Positions 52,312-61,374 of a stretch of 64,000 bases of DNA are shown piece after piece. The notes beneath the pieces were generated by a model that saw only the letters and a list, made by a program, of their open reading frames with translations, did not search any database and was not told the DNA's origin. The translations under genes were made by a program, and so were the position numbers. How positions within the stretch are numbered: position 1 is the stretch's first letter; every line of letters begins with the position of its first letter. Location: positions 323,401-387,400 of the forward strand of contig NZ_BMVW01000006.1 in the NCBI RefSeq assembly GCF_014650915.1. Reading direction: 5' to 3'. This stretch comes from Streptomyces poonensis (GTDB lineage Bacteria > Actinomycetota > Actinomycetes > Streptomycetales > Streptomycetaceae).

Positions 52312-54165
52312 ATGCCCGAGCTGAGGTCCCGCACAGTCACCCACGGCCGCAACATGGCGGGCGCCCGCGCCCTTATGCGGGCCTCCGGTGTACCGGGCGA
52401 GGACATCGGCCGCAAGCCGATCATCGCCATCGCGAACTCCTTCACCGAGTTCGTGCCGGGCCACACCCACCTCCAGCCCGTCGGCAGGATCGTCAGCGAG
52501 GCGGTCAAACAGGCGGGCGGTATCCCGCGCGAGTTCAACACGATCGCCGTCGACGACGGCATCGCGATGGGCCACGGCGGCATGCTCTACTCGCTGCCGT
52601 CCCGCGACCTGATCGCCGACAGCGTCGAGTACATGGTCGAGGCCCACTGCGCCGACGCCCTGGTCTGCATCTCCAACTGCGACAAGATCACCCCGGGCAT
52701 GCTGATGGCGGCGCTCCGCCTGAACATCCCGACCGTCTTCGTCTCCGGCGGCCCGATGGAGTCCGGCCGCGCCACCCTCGTCGACGGGACGGTCCGTACG
52801 CTCGACCTGGTCGACGCGATCTCCGACGCCGTGAACGACAACATCTCGGACGAGGACATCCTCCGTATCGAGGAGAACGCCTGTCCGACCTGCGGCAGCT
52901 GCTCCGGCATGTTCACCGCCAACTCGATGAACTGCCTGACCGAGGCGATCGGCCTCTCCCTCCCCGGCAACGGCTCGGTGCTCGCCACGCACACGGCCCG
53001 CCGGGCGCTGTACGAGAACGCGGCGCGCACGGTCATGGACATCACCCGCCGCTACTACGAGCAGGACGACGACACGGTCCTGCCCCGCAACATCGCCACC
53101 TTCGCGGCCTTCGAGAACGCGATGGCACTGGACATCGCGATGGGCGGCTCCACCAACACGATCCTGCACCTGCTGGCCGCCGCCCAGGAGGCGGGCGTCC
53201 CGTTCGGCCTGGCGGAGATCGACGCGGTGTCGCGCCGCGTGCCCTGCCTGGCGAAGGTCGCCCCGAACGTCACCAAGCGGGGCACGTACTACATGGAGGA
53301 CGTGCACCGCGCCGGCGGTATCCCCGCCCTGCTGGGCGAGCTGTACCGGGCCGGTCTCCTCAACGAGGACGTGAACTCCGTCCACAGCCCGTCCCTCTCC
53401 GACTGGCTGAAGACGTGGGACGTGCGTGGCGGCTCCCCGTCCCCCGAGGCGGTCGAGCTCTGGCACGCGGCCCCCGGCTGCGTCCGCTCCGCCGAGGCCT
53501 TCTCCCAGTCCGAGCGCTGGGAGACCCTCGACACCGACGCCGAGAACGGCTGCATCCGCTCCGCCGAGCACGCCTACTCCAAGGACGGCGGCCTCGCGGT
53601 CCTCAAGGGCAACCTGGCCGTGGACGGCTGCGTCGTGAAGACGGCCGGCGTCGACGAGTCGATCTGGACGTTCGAGGGCCCGGCGGTGGTCTGCGAGTCG
53701 CAGGAGGAGGCCGTCGAGAAGATCCTCAACAAGCGGATCACCCACGGCGACGTCGTCGTCATCCGCTACGAGGGCCCCAAGGGCGGCCCCGGCATGCAGG
53801 AGATGCTCCACCCGACGTCCTTCCTCAAGGGCCGCGGCCTGGGCAAGACCTGCGCGCTGGTCACCGACGGCCGCTTCTCCGGCGGCACCTCCGGCCTCTC
53901 CATCGGCCACGCCTCCCCCGAGGCGGCCTCCGGCGGCACGATCGCCCTGGTCGAGGACGGTGACCGCATCCGCATCGACATCCCGGGCCGCTCGATCGAG
54001 CTGCTGGTGGACGACGCGGAGCTGGCCCGCCGAGAGCAGGCCCTGAACGGCGCGTACGCCCCGAAGAACCGTGACCGCAAGGTCTCCGCCGCCCTGCGCG
54101 CCTACGCCGCGATGGCGACGAGCGCCGACAAGGGCGCGGTGCGGGACGTGACGAAGCTGGGCTGA
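52312..54165 (+). CDS. ilvD: dihydroxy-acid dehydratase
   Basis: IlvD dehydrates dihydroxy acids to the keto acids of valine and isoleucine. The 617-residue protein has the iron-sulfur cysteines in SNCDKITPGML and CPTCGSCSGMFTANSMNCL, the DDGIAMGHGGMLYSLPSR segment and the C-terminal TDGRFSGGTSGLSIGH. Length is that of the long (E. coli) type. ATG at 52312, AAGGAG well placed upstream. No leader peptide is visible. It converges with the kinase gene across a 20-bp terminator stem. Confidence 0.97.
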   Translation: MPELRSRTVTHGRNMAGARALMRASGVPGEDIGRKPIIAIANSFTEFVPGHTHLQPVGRIVSEAVKQAGGIPREFNTIAVDDGIAMGHGGMLYSLPSRDLIADSVEYMVEAHCADALVCISNCDKITPGMLMAALRLNIPTVFVSGGPMESGRATLVDGTVRTLDLVDAISDAVNDNISDEDILRIEENACPTCGSCSGMFTANSMNCLTEAIGLSLPGNGSVLATHTARRALYENAARTVMDITRRYYEQDDDTVLPRNIATFAAFENAMALDIAMGGSTNTILHLLAAAQEAGVPFGLAEIDAVSRRVPCLAKVAPNVTKRGTYYMEDVHRAGGIPALLGELYRAGLLNEDVNSVHSPSLSDWLKTWDVRGGSPSPEAVELWHAAPGCVRSAEAFSQSERWETLDTDAENGCIRSAEHAYSKDGGLAVLKGNLAVDGCVVKTAGVDESIWTFEGPAVVCESQEEAVEKILNKRITHGDVVVIRYEGPKGGPGMQEMLHPTSFLKGRGLGKTCALVTDGRFSGGTSGLSIGHASPEAASGGTIALVEDGDRIRIDIPGRSIELLVDDAELARREQALNGAYAPKNRDRKVSAALRAYAAMATSADKGAVRDVTKLG

Positions 54166-54274
54166 GCCGACTCGCTGACGCAGGACGTTCCCTTACGCAT
54201 CACGGGTCACGGGGCACGGGACACGGGGCACGGGGCACGGGTCACGCATCACGCATCACGGAATACGGAATCAC

Positions 54275-54327
54275 GGCCGGGGGCCGCTGCCGACGACGAC
54301 ACCGTCTGTCGGCAGCGGCCCCCGGCC
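54275..54327. terminator. bidirectional terminator with 20-bp perfect stem
   Basis: Arms 54275-54294 (GGCCGGGGGCCGCTGCCGAC) and 54308-54327 pair fully around a 13-nt loop. It separates convergent ilvD and the kinase. The 75 bp before it are repetitive (GGGGCACGGGACAC- and GCATCAC-type short units). Confidence 0.9.
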
Positions 54328-54354
54328 GAGTCCGTCCGCCGGTTCCCGGTTCCG

Positions 54355-56649
54355 CTACCAGCCCGCCGGTTCCCCCGCGCCCACCGCGAACAGCGACCCG
54401 TCCGGAGCCCCGGCGTACACCTTTTCCCCGGCCGCGACCGGCGGCGGCAACGAGGAGACCATCGACTCCGAGTCCTCGGCGAGGCGCGGCTTCGTCTGGC
54501 CCAGCAGCCTGCCCCGGGCGGTGTCGATGGCGAGAAGCCGTCCGTCGGCGGCGGTGAAGTACAACCGCTGCCCGGCCACGACGGGCGGTGAGGCGAAGCT
54601 GACGGATGTCTCCAGCCGCCACAGCTGCCCCCGCCCACCGGCCCGGGTGTCGACGGCGACCAACGAGCCACCGTCCGCCGTCAGGTAGACCGTCTCGTCG
54701 TGGACGACGGCCAGCGCGCCGGGAAGCCCGAAGCGCAGTTCGAACCGCCGGACGGTGCGGCTCGCGACGTCGTACCGCACGACGGCGTTCGCGTACGAGT
54801 CCGTGTCGGTCGAGGTGAACCAGAGCGTGCCGTCGCGGGCGCCCACCAGGCCCAGCGCCCCGTCCAGCCGTCGCTGCCAGCGTGTGTCGCCCGTCTGCGG
54901 GTCCACAGCGGTCACCCGTGTCCCGTCGGTCCCGGACGGGTTCACCGCGTACGCGAGCCCGTCACCGTACGACCGGAAGCTCGGCGACGGCAGCCCCGGG
55001 AACGCGCGTCGCCACTTCTCCTCGCCGGTGGCCGCGTCCAGGGCGGTGACCGTCGAGTCGACGCCGCTGAGCAGGACGACTCCGCCCACGTGGGAGACGG
55101 GGCCGTCGGACTCCGCCAGGTCACGGCTCCAGCGGGTGCGGCCGGTCGCCGGATCGAGCACGGTGAGCCGTCGGCCGTCCCCGCTCACGACGTGCAGAAG
55201 CCCGCCCGAGAGCGTGGGTGCGTCTGGAATCCAGTCGTCCCTCGGCGCCTCGCTCCGTGACCACAGGACCTCGCCGTCGTCCGGGTCCACGGCCGCGGCC
55301 AGGACTCCGGGCCGGGAGCAGTAGAGCGCCTGGGGCGTGTACGAGCACCAGGGCATGCCGGTGGCCTCGGCGCCGTGCGCGCCCAGGGTGACGTCCCACG
55401 GCCGGAAGGCGCTTCCCGGCGGCTTCCCCTCCCGGGAGTCCGCGGGGGAGTCGGCGCTCGGGTGGAGGACGAAGACCCCGGCGACGGCTGTGAGCACGGC
55501 GAGGACGGCGGCGGGAACCCACACCCGACGGGCACGGGCCCTCGTGAGAGACCGGGGACGCTTGCCGGTGGCGGAGGATCCCCCGCCGGTGGCCGAGGAG
55601 CTGAGGACAGGCCTTTCAGCGGAATCGTCACTGCGGCCGCCGTCTCCGTCTCCGTCTCCGCCTTCGTCTCCGCCGACACCGTCGGCCGGCAGTCCGCGCG
55701 ATCGCCGCCGAGCGTGATGGGTGACATCTGACCGGCCGGATCCCGCGGACGGCGCCCAGTCCGTAGCTTCGTCGGCACCCTGCTGCCCGGGTATGAACGT
55801 CTGGGTCTCGTACGAGGCCCGCACCGACCTCAGCTCCGCCATCAGCTCGTCAGGGGTGGGCCGCTCCTCGGGCTCCTTCGCCAGACAGCGCGCGACCAGC
55901 CCGGACAACTCCTCGGGCACGCCTGTCAAGTCCGGCTCGTCATGAACGACCTGATATGCCACCAGATACGGACTGTCGGAGTCGAAGGGCCCGCTGCCGG
56001 TCGCCGCGTGCACGATGACGGACCCGAGAGCGAAGACGTCGGCGGCCGGCCCCACCTCCCGTGGCCTGCGGAACTGCTCCGGCGCCATGAACGGAGGCGT
56101 GCCGATCAGCTTGCCGGTCTCGGTGCGCAGTTCGCTGTCGGAGGGCCGGGAGATCCCGAAATCGATGACTTTGGGACCGTCCTCGGCCAGCAGTACGTTG
56201 CTGGGCTTGAGATCGCGGTGCACCACGCCGGCCCGGTGGATGTCCCGCAGGGCCTCGGCGAGTCCCGCCATCAGCTGCCGCAGCCGCGCCGGAGGCAGCG
56301 AACCGTTCCGCTTCACATGCTGGGCGAGGGTCGGGCCGGGGATGAAGAGGGTCGCCATCCAGGGGCGCCGGGCCTCGGGGTCGGCGTCGACCACGGGGGC
56401 GGTGAAAGCACCGCTGACCCGCCGTGCGGCCGCCACCTCCTGCCTGAACCGCCCCCTGAACTCGGGGTCCTCGGCGAAGTCGGCGTGCACGACCTTGACC
56501 GCCAGCCGTAGCCCGGACGTCGACCGCGCCAGATGTACGACTCCCATGCCGCCGGAGCCGAGCTCCGCCTCCAGCAGGTACTGACCGGCGTATCGCGGAG
56601 ACTCCGCTTCCGATTCCGAACCGGCGCTGCGCTGTGGCGGCATCCTCAC
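54355..56649 (-). CDS. Ser/Thr protein kinase with extracellular PQQ-type beta-propeller
   Basis: A 764-residue transmembrane kinase. The kinase domain (about 22-280) has the glycine loop ELGSGGMGVVHLA, catalytic Lys in RLAVKVVHA (K52), VVHRDLKPSNVLL (HRD 144-146), DFG in KVIDFGISRP (163-165) and GTPPFMAPEQ. A disordered juxtamembrane stretch rich in Gly/Asp follows. TM is VWVPAAVLAVLTAVAGVFVL (376-396). Outside are seven or so PQQ/PknD-like blades (e.g. TVLDPATGRTRWSRDL, TALDAATGEEKWRRAF, TAVDPQTGDTRWQRRL). GTG at 56649; ATG 56643 is possible. Ligand unknown; PQQ here is the fold, not the cofactor. Confidence 0.93.
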   Translation of the reverse strand: MRMPPQRSAGSESEAESPRYAGQYLLEAELGSGGMGVVHLARSTSGLRLAVKVVHADFAEDPEFRGRFRQEVAAARRVSGAFTAPVVDADPEARRPWMATLFIPGPTLAQHVKRNGSLPPARLRQLMAGLAEALRDIHRAGVVHRDLKPSNVLLAEDGPKVIDFGISRPSDSELRTETGKLIGTPPFMAPEQFRRPREVGPAADVFALGSVIVHAATGSGPFDSDSPYLVAYQVVHDEPDLTGVPEELSGLVARCLAKEPEERPTPDELMAELRSVRASYETQTFIPGQQGADEATDWAPSAGSGRSDVTHHARRRSRGLPADGVGGDEGGDGDGDGGRSDDSAERPVLSSSATGGGSSATGKRPRSLTRARARRVWVPAAVLAVLTAVAGVFVLHPSADSPADSREGKPPGSAFRPWDVTLGAHGAEATGMPWCSYTPQALYCSRPGVLAAAVDPDDGEVLWSRSEAPRDDWIPDAPTLSGGLLHVVSGDGRRLTVLDPATGRTRWSRDLAESDGPVSHVGGVVLLSGVDSTVTALDAATGEEKWRRAFPGLPSPSFRSYGDGLAYAVNPSGTDGTRVTAVDPQTGDTRWQRRLDGALGLVGARDGTLWFTSTDTDSYANAVVRYDVASRTVRRFELRFGLPGALAVVHDETVYLTADGGSLVAVDTRAGGRGQLWRLETSVSFASPPVVAGQRLYFTAADGRLLAIDTARGRLLGQTKPRLAEDSESMVSSLPPPVAAGEKVYAGAPDGSLFAVGAGEPAGW

Positions 56650-56792
56650 CCCCGTGTGTTCGGCCGCGTGCGCGTCGCGCAGAGCCTAGTCGATGCCGCG
56701 TACGAAACCCCGGTGGCTTGCTAGCCTCGGCGCATCACGTGTGATTGGCGTGAACTATTCAACGGGGCAACGGGGAAAACGGGGAGGCCGCC

Positions 56793-57194
56793 ATGGCCAT
56801 GGACAACATCGACATCTCGGGTACGAGGGACGACGCGACCGCGACCGAGACCACGACCACAACCGAGACCACCACCGTGGCCGATATGACGGCTGCGACC
56901 GACACGACGGCTGCGGAAGAAGCGACCGCCACCGTCCAGGCGGCAGTCCGCCTGTACGCGGTGGCACCGGGCGTGCGCCTCAACGTCCGCAGCGGACCGG
57001 GCACGCAGTACGGCGTCGTGCGCACCCTGCCCGAGGGCGCGAGCGTGTCGATCCGCTGCCAGCGACCCGGCACGACCGTCAGTGGCCCGTACGGCACGAC
57101 GAACATCTGGGACAACATCGCCGGCGGCCAGTTCGTCTCCGACGCGTACGTGTACACGGGCGCCGACGGTTACGTGGCGCCGCGCTGCTCCTAG
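56793..57194 (+). CDS. SH3b-domain small protein with Thr-rich N-terminus
   Basis: A 133-residue protein. Residues 15-45 are Thr/Ala/Glu repeats (TATETTTTTETTTVADMTA), then a bacterial SH3 domain: GVRLNVRSGPGTQYGVVRTLPEGASVSIRCQ and GTTNIWDNIAGGQFVSDAYVYTG (regions), with Cys in RCQ and RCS near both ends. No signal peptide is seen, although SH3b domains usually bind cell wall. ATG at 56793, GGGGAGG 5 nt upstream. It diverges from the kinase, 143 bp away. Confidence 0.85.
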   Translation: MAMDNIDISGTRDDATATETTTTTETTTVADMTAATDTTAAEEATATVQAAVRLYAVAPGVRLNVRSGPGTQYGVVRTLPEGASVSIRCQRPGTTVSGPYGTTNIWDNIAGGQFVSDAYVYTGADGYVAPRCS

Positions 57195-57245
57195 TACCGG
57201 GACCGTGAGGGCGGGGGCCGGGCGGACCGGAGCGATAATCGCCGG

Positions 57246-57740
57246 GTGAGCGACGAGCAGAACGGCACCCCGGCGGCCCGGACCACGGGCCCCCAGCCCG
57301 AACCCATCCGTTTCTTCGGGACGACCTGGCTGAACCACGACGACGGCTACCGGCTGCGCCGCGTGGCCGTCTCCGCCGGTTCGCTCGCCGCGGTCGCCGT
57401 CACCTGCCTGGTGCTCCGCTTCGCCTACGAGGGCCTGCAGATCGGAGCGGTGGGCGGCTTCGTCTCCCTCCTGGTCGTCGTCATGTTCGCGGTGTGCAGC
57501 GCGCTCGCCTTCGGCCACACCTGGGGCGGCTACGGCAAGCGCCCCGACCCCGAACGCCAGGCTTCGCTGCGCGGACTGCTCACCATCGGCTTCCTCGGCT
57601 CCCTTCTCGCCTACTTCTTCCGCTCCCTCACCGAGGCCCCGGGCGAGAAACTGCACCGCGAGGAGTACGAGAAGGCCCGCACCCAGTACGAGCGCCGCAC
57701 GAACCGCCGTACCGGCAACCCCTCCCGCCGCCGTCCGTAG
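57246..57740 (+). CDS. membrane protein with three or four helices, unknown function
   Basis: A 164-residue protein: a short soluble N-terminus, then helices VAVSAGSLAAVAVTCLVLRF, IGAVGGFVSLLVVVMFAVCSALAF and LLTIGFLGSLLAYFF, and a strongly basic tail (YERRTNRRTGNPSRRRP). GTG at 57246 lies 7 nt after GATAAT, one of the clearest leaderless arrangements in the window. I recognise it as conserved in streptomycetes but know no role. Confidence 0.8.
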   Translation: MSDEQNGTPAARTTGPQPEPIRFFGTTWLNHDDGYRLRRVAVSAGSLAAVAVTCLVLRFAYEGLQIGAVGGFVSLLVVVMFAVCSALAFGHTWGGYGKRPDPERQASLRGLLTIGFLGSLLAYFFRSLTEAPGEKLHREEYEKARTQYERRTNRRTGNPSRRRP

Positions 57741-57810
57741 CAGTCACCCCTCGTCGTCGGCGTGAGCACTCGCCTTGACGCCGCACACCTCCAGGAGCAC
57801 TGTTCATCAC

Positions 57811-58785
57811 ATGATGAATAACTCCCCGAGTCCACCGCACCCCCCAGACCCACCGCACCCCCCAGACCCCCCGGACGCCGCGGACCCCCCGGACCCACCG
57901 GCCGCCGTGGACCCGCCGGACGCCCCAGACCCCTCGGCCGCCGCGGACCCGCCAGACACCGCGAATCCCCCGACCGCCACCCCGACCGCCACACCGACCG
58001 CCACCCCGGCCGTCCGAGCTCGAGACCTCACTGTCGTCCGCGGCTCCCGCACGGTCCTGCGCTCTCTGGACTTCACCGTCCCGCGCGGCCGGATCACCGG
58101 CCTCCTCGGTCCCTCGGGATGCGGCAAGTCGACCCTGATGCGCGCGATCGTCGGCACCCAGGCCAAGGTCACGGGAACCCTGGACATCCTCGGCCACCCG
58201 GCGGGCACCGCCCGTCTCCGCTCGTGCATCGGCTACGTCACCCAGGCACCCTCGGTCTACGACGACCTCACCGTGCGCCAGAACCTCGACTACTTCGCCG
58301 AGATCCTCGACCCCGGCCGCGGCCGCACGGCCACCGCCCGCCGGGCCGCGAACGTCACCCGCGCCATCGACGACGTCGCCCTCACCACCCACGCCGACGC
58401 CCTCGCCGGCAACCTCTCCGGCGGCCAGCGCAGCCGCGTCTCCCTCGCGGTCGCCCTCCTCGGTACGCCCGATCTCCTGGTCCTCGACGAGCCGACCGTC
58501 GGCCTCGACCCCGTCCTCCGCCGCGACCTGTGGCACCTCTTCCACCGCATCGCCGCCGACCGGGGCGCCACGCTGCTCGTCTCCTCCCACGTCATGGACG
58601 AGGCCGAGCGCTGCCACCACCTCCTCCTGATGCGCGGAGGCCGGCTCCTCGCCGACGACACCCCGGACGCCCTGCGCGCCCGTACCGGAGCGGAGACGGT
58701 CGAAGCCGCGTTCCTGCGCCTGGTCGACGAGGCGACCGCGGCGGACACTCCCGGAAGGGAGACGGCAAGAGGGGGCTCCTCATGA
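57811..58785 (+). CDS. ABC-2 exporter ATP-binding protein with Pro-rich N-terminal extension
   Basis: A 324-residue ATPase. The first ~65 residues are Pro/Asp/Ala repeats (PPHPPDPPHPPDPPDAADPP, then TATPTATPTATP). The ABC domain has Walker A GPSGCGKST (100-108), Q-loop VTQAPSVYDDL, signature NLSGGQRSRVSLAVAL, Walker B LLVLDEPTVGLDP and H-loop SSHVMDEAERC, a DrrA-like pattern. ATG at 57811; AGGAG lies 13 nt upstream, rather far, so the TTG at 57775 is a weak alternative. Its stop overlaps the permease by 4 bp. Exports an unknown substrate. Confidence 0.88.
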   Translation: MMNNSPSPPHPPDPPHPPDPPDAADPPDPPAAVDPPDAPDPSAAADPPDTANPPTATPTATPTATPAVRARDLTVVRGSRTVLRSLDFTVPRGRITGLLGPSGCGKSTLMRAIVGTQAKVTGTLDILGHPAGTARLRSCIGYVTQAPSVYDDLTVRQNLDYFAEILDPGRGRTATARRAANVTRAIDDVALTTHADALAGNLSGGQRSRVSLAVALLGTPDLLVLDEPTVGLDPVLRRDLWHLFHRIAADRGATLLVSSHVMDEAERCHHLLLMRGGRLLADDTPDALRARTGAETVEAAFLRLVDEATAADTPGRETARGGSS

Positions 58786-59606
58786 CCACGCACGCGACCA
58801 GCCACCCGCCCACGCTCGAGACCGGGCACGTGCCCGCGCGCGAGACCGGGCACGTGCCCGCGCGAACGATCAGTTACTCCCGTACGACGGCGACGGCCAC
58901 CCGGGTCCTGCGCCAGCTGGCCCACGACCCCCGCACCATCGCGCTGATGCTGCTGGTCCCGTGCGTGATGCTGATCCTGCTCCGCTACGTCTTCGACGGC
59001 AGCCCGCGCACCTTCGACTCCATCGGTGCCTCGCTGCTCGGCATCTTCCCGCTGATCACGATGTTCCTGGTGACGTCGATCGCCACCCTCCGCGAACGCA
59101 CCTCGGGCACGCTCGAACGCCTCCTCGCCCTGCCCCTCGGCAAGGCCGACCTCATCGCGGGCTACGCCCTCGCCTTCGGCGCCCTGGCGGTCGTCCAGTC
59201 CGCGCTGGCCACGGGACTGGCGCTGTGGTTCCTGGACCTGGACGTCATGGGGTCCCCGTGGCTGCTCCTCGTGGTCGCCCTCCTGGACGCCCTGCTCGGC
59301 ACCGCCCTCGGCCTCTTCGTCTCGGCCTTCGCCGCCTCGGAGTTCCAGGCCGTCCAGTTCATGCCGGCCGTGATCTTCCCCCAGCTCCTCCTCTGCGGCC
59401 TCTTCACCCCGCGCCCCGACATGCACCCCGTCCTGGAGGCGATCTCGAACGTCCTCCCGATGTCGTACGCCGTCGACGGCATGAACGAGGTGCTCCACCA
59501 CACCGAGATGACGGCCGGCTTCGTACGCGACGCCCTGATCGTGGCGGCCTGTGCCCTGCTGGTCCTCGCCCTCGGAGCGGCCACACTCCGCCGCAGAACC
59601 TCCTGA
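58782..59606 (+). CDS. ABC-2 type transporter permease (DrrB-like)
   Basis: A 274-residue permease with six helices (TIALMLLVPCVMLILLRYVF; GIFPLITMFLVTSIATL; GYALAFGALAVVQSALATG; WLLLVVALLDALLGTALG; VIFPQLLLCGLFT; ALIVAACALLVLALGAATL) and the ABC-2 signature NVLPMSYAVDGMNEVL. A small cytoplasmic repeat (ETGHVPARETGHVPAR) near the N-terminus is from an exact DNA duplication. ATG at 58782 overlaps the ATPase stop. Confidence 0.9.
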   Translation: MTTHATSHPPTLETGHVPARETGHVPARTISYSRTTATATRVLRQLAHDPRTIALMLLVPCVMLILLRYVFDGSPRTFDSIGASLLGIFPLITMFLVTSIATLRERTSGTLERLLALPLGKADLIAGYALAFGALAVVQSALATGLALWFLDLDVMGSPWLLLVVALLDALLGTALGLFVSAFAASEFQAVQFMPAVIFPQLLLCGLFTPRPDMHPVLEAISNVLPMSYAVDGMNEVLHHTEMTAGFVRDALIVAACALLVLALGAATLRRRTS

Positions 59607-59759
59607 CCGTGACCGACGACCGGTCACTCCCCCCACCGGACGCCCCCACCCGGCCCGACATCCCGCCCGACATCCCGCCCACCGGACAGCTCACCCCCGC
59701 CGGCAGCCCGGGTGCGAGGATGCCCCCAGGACGACGCACTCCCGGAGGGCACCCGCACC

Positions 59760-60572
59760 ATGACCCAGAAAGTCGCAGTCCTCGGCACCGGAAAGATCGG
59801 CGAGGCCCTGCTCAGCGGCATGATCCGAGCCGGCTGGGCACCCGGGGACCTCCTGGTCACCGCCCGCCGCCCCGAGCGGGCCGAAGAACTCCGCACCCGC
59901 TACGGAGTCACCCCGGTCACCAACGCCGAGGCCGCCAAGACCGCCGACACCCTCATCCTCACGGTCAAGCCTCAGGACATGGCCGCCCTCCTCGACGAAC
60001 TCGCCCCGCACACCCCCGCCGACCGCCTGGTCATCAGCGGCGCCGCGGGCATCCCCACCGCCTTCTTCGAGGAGCGCCTCGCCCAGGGCACCCCCGTCGT
60101 GAGGGTCATGACGAACACCCCCGCCCTCGTCGACGAGGCGATGTCCGTCATCTCCGCCGGCACCCACGCCACCGCCGACCACCTCGCCCACGCAGAGGAG
60201 ATCTTCGGCGCCGTCGGCAAGACGCTCCGCGTCCCCGAGACCCAGCAGGACGCCTGCACGGCCCTGTCCGGCTCGGGCCCGGCGTACTTCTTCTACCTGG
60301 TCGAGGCGATGACCGACGCGGGCATACTCCTCGGCCTGCCCCGCGACAAGGCCCACGACCTCATCGTCCAGTCCGCCATCGGCGCGGCCACCATGCTCCG
60401 CGACAGCGGAGAGCACCCCGTCCGGCTCCGCGAGAACGTCACGTCCCCCGCGGGCACCACCATCAGCGCCATCCGCGAACTGGAGAACCACGGCGTACGG
60501 GCCGCCCTCATCGCGGCCCTGGAGGCCGCCCGCGACCGCAGCCGCGAACTGGCCTCCGGCAAGAAGGACTGA
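59760..60572 (+). CDS. proC: pyrroline-5-carboxylate reductase
   Basis: ProC makes proline from pyrroline-5-carboxylate with NAD(P)H. At 270 residues it has the Rossmann start VAVLGTGKIGEALLSGMI, LILTVKPQDMAALLDEL, RVMTNTPALVDEAMSVI and the C-terminal signature ALSGSGPAYFFYLVEAM and LRENVTSPAGTTISAIRELE. ATG at 59760 with GGAGGG about 10 nt upstream. No other proline gene is adjacent. It converges with the hydrolase gene. Confidence 0.96.
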   Translation: MTQKVAVLGTGKIGEALLSGMIRAGWAPGDLLVTARRPERAEELRTRYGVTPVTNAEAAKTADTLILTVKPQDMAALLDELAPHTPADRLVISGAAGIPTAFFEERLAQGTPVVRVMTNTPALVDEAMSVISAGTHATADHLAHAEEIFGAVGKTLRVPETQQDACTALSGSGPAYFFYLVEAMTDAGILLGLPRDKAHDLIVQSAIGAATMLRDSGEHPVRLRENVTSPAGTTISAIRELENHGVRAALIAALEAARDRSRELASGKKD

Positions 60573-60606
60573 CCCCGCCCGGCAACGCACTCCCGGGGGC
60601 GGCAGC

Positions 60607-61299
60607 TCACCCCGCCGCGGTCACGACCTCCTCCGTCGTCACCACGCGCGCGAAGCCGCCCCCGTGCAGGGACACCGCCGAGGCCCGCGCGAGCTCCTCC
60701 GCGCTCCGCCGCCAGCCGAACGGCCCGGCCAGATCGAAGGTGTACGTCGCGTCGTACGCGACCAGCACGTCGTACCCGAGATTCCCGCCCATCCGCGCGG
60801 TCGTCTCCACACACATGTTCGTCTGGATCCCCGCCACGACGATCTGCCCGATCCCCTGAGCCCGCAGCCAGGCACCCAGATCCGGCGTGCCGAGGAAGGC
60901 CGAGTTCACGGTCTTGGTGAGGAACAGCTCCGGACCGGCGCCCTTCCCGCGCCGCTGCTCCACGTACTCCTTGAGCTCATTGCCGGCGTATCCGGGCCGC
61001 AGCGGCGACTGGGGCTTCGGCGAGTCGTGCCGTACGAACACCACCGGCCGCCCCATCGCCTGCCACACGTCGATGAGCGCCGCGATGTTGTCGTCGGCCT
61101 CCGGATTGTTCCGCGGTCCCCAGAAGCCGGACTCCTCGAAGCCCTTCTGCACATCCACGACGACCAGCGCGGCGTCCCGCGCGACCTCGACGCCCCCCGC
61201 GGTCTTTCCAACCTCTGCGACGGTCTTCGCGACCTCTGCGACGTCCACGGTCTCTGCGGCTTCCACGGTCCCCGCGACACCTGTGTTCTTGTTCTCCAT
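60607..61299 (-). CDS. isochorismatase-like cysteine hydrolase
   Basis: A 230-residue hydrolase of the isochorismatase/nicotinamidase fold. The triad is visible: Asp in AALVVVDVQKGF, Lys in ELFLTKTVNSAF and Cys in GIQTNMCVETTARMG. The first 38 residues are a low-complexity Val/Glu/Ala/Thr repeat (EAAETVDVAEVAKTVAEVGKTA), absent in usual family members. ATG at 61299. It diverges from a GlxA-type regulator, 75 bp between starts, a common pairing where the regulator controls the hydrolase. Substrate is not predictable. Confidence 0.88.
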   Translation of the reverse strand: MENKNTGVAGTVEAAETVDVAEVAKTVAEVGKTAGGVEVARDAALVVVDVQKGFEESGFWGPRNNPEADDNIAALIDVWQAMGRPVVFVRHDSPKPQSPLRPGYAGNELKEYVEQRRGKGAGPELFLTKTVNSAFLGTPDLGAWLRAQGIGQIVVAGIQTNMCVETTARMGGNLGYDVLVAYDATYTFDLAGPFGWRRSAEELARASAVSLHGGGFARVVTTEEVVTAAG

Positions 61300-61374
61300 G
61301 CCGACGATCCTGCCGCCGCCGGCCCCACCACCCCAGAGGGGGAAAAGTCAGCGATCGATGGTTTACTGCCAGCC

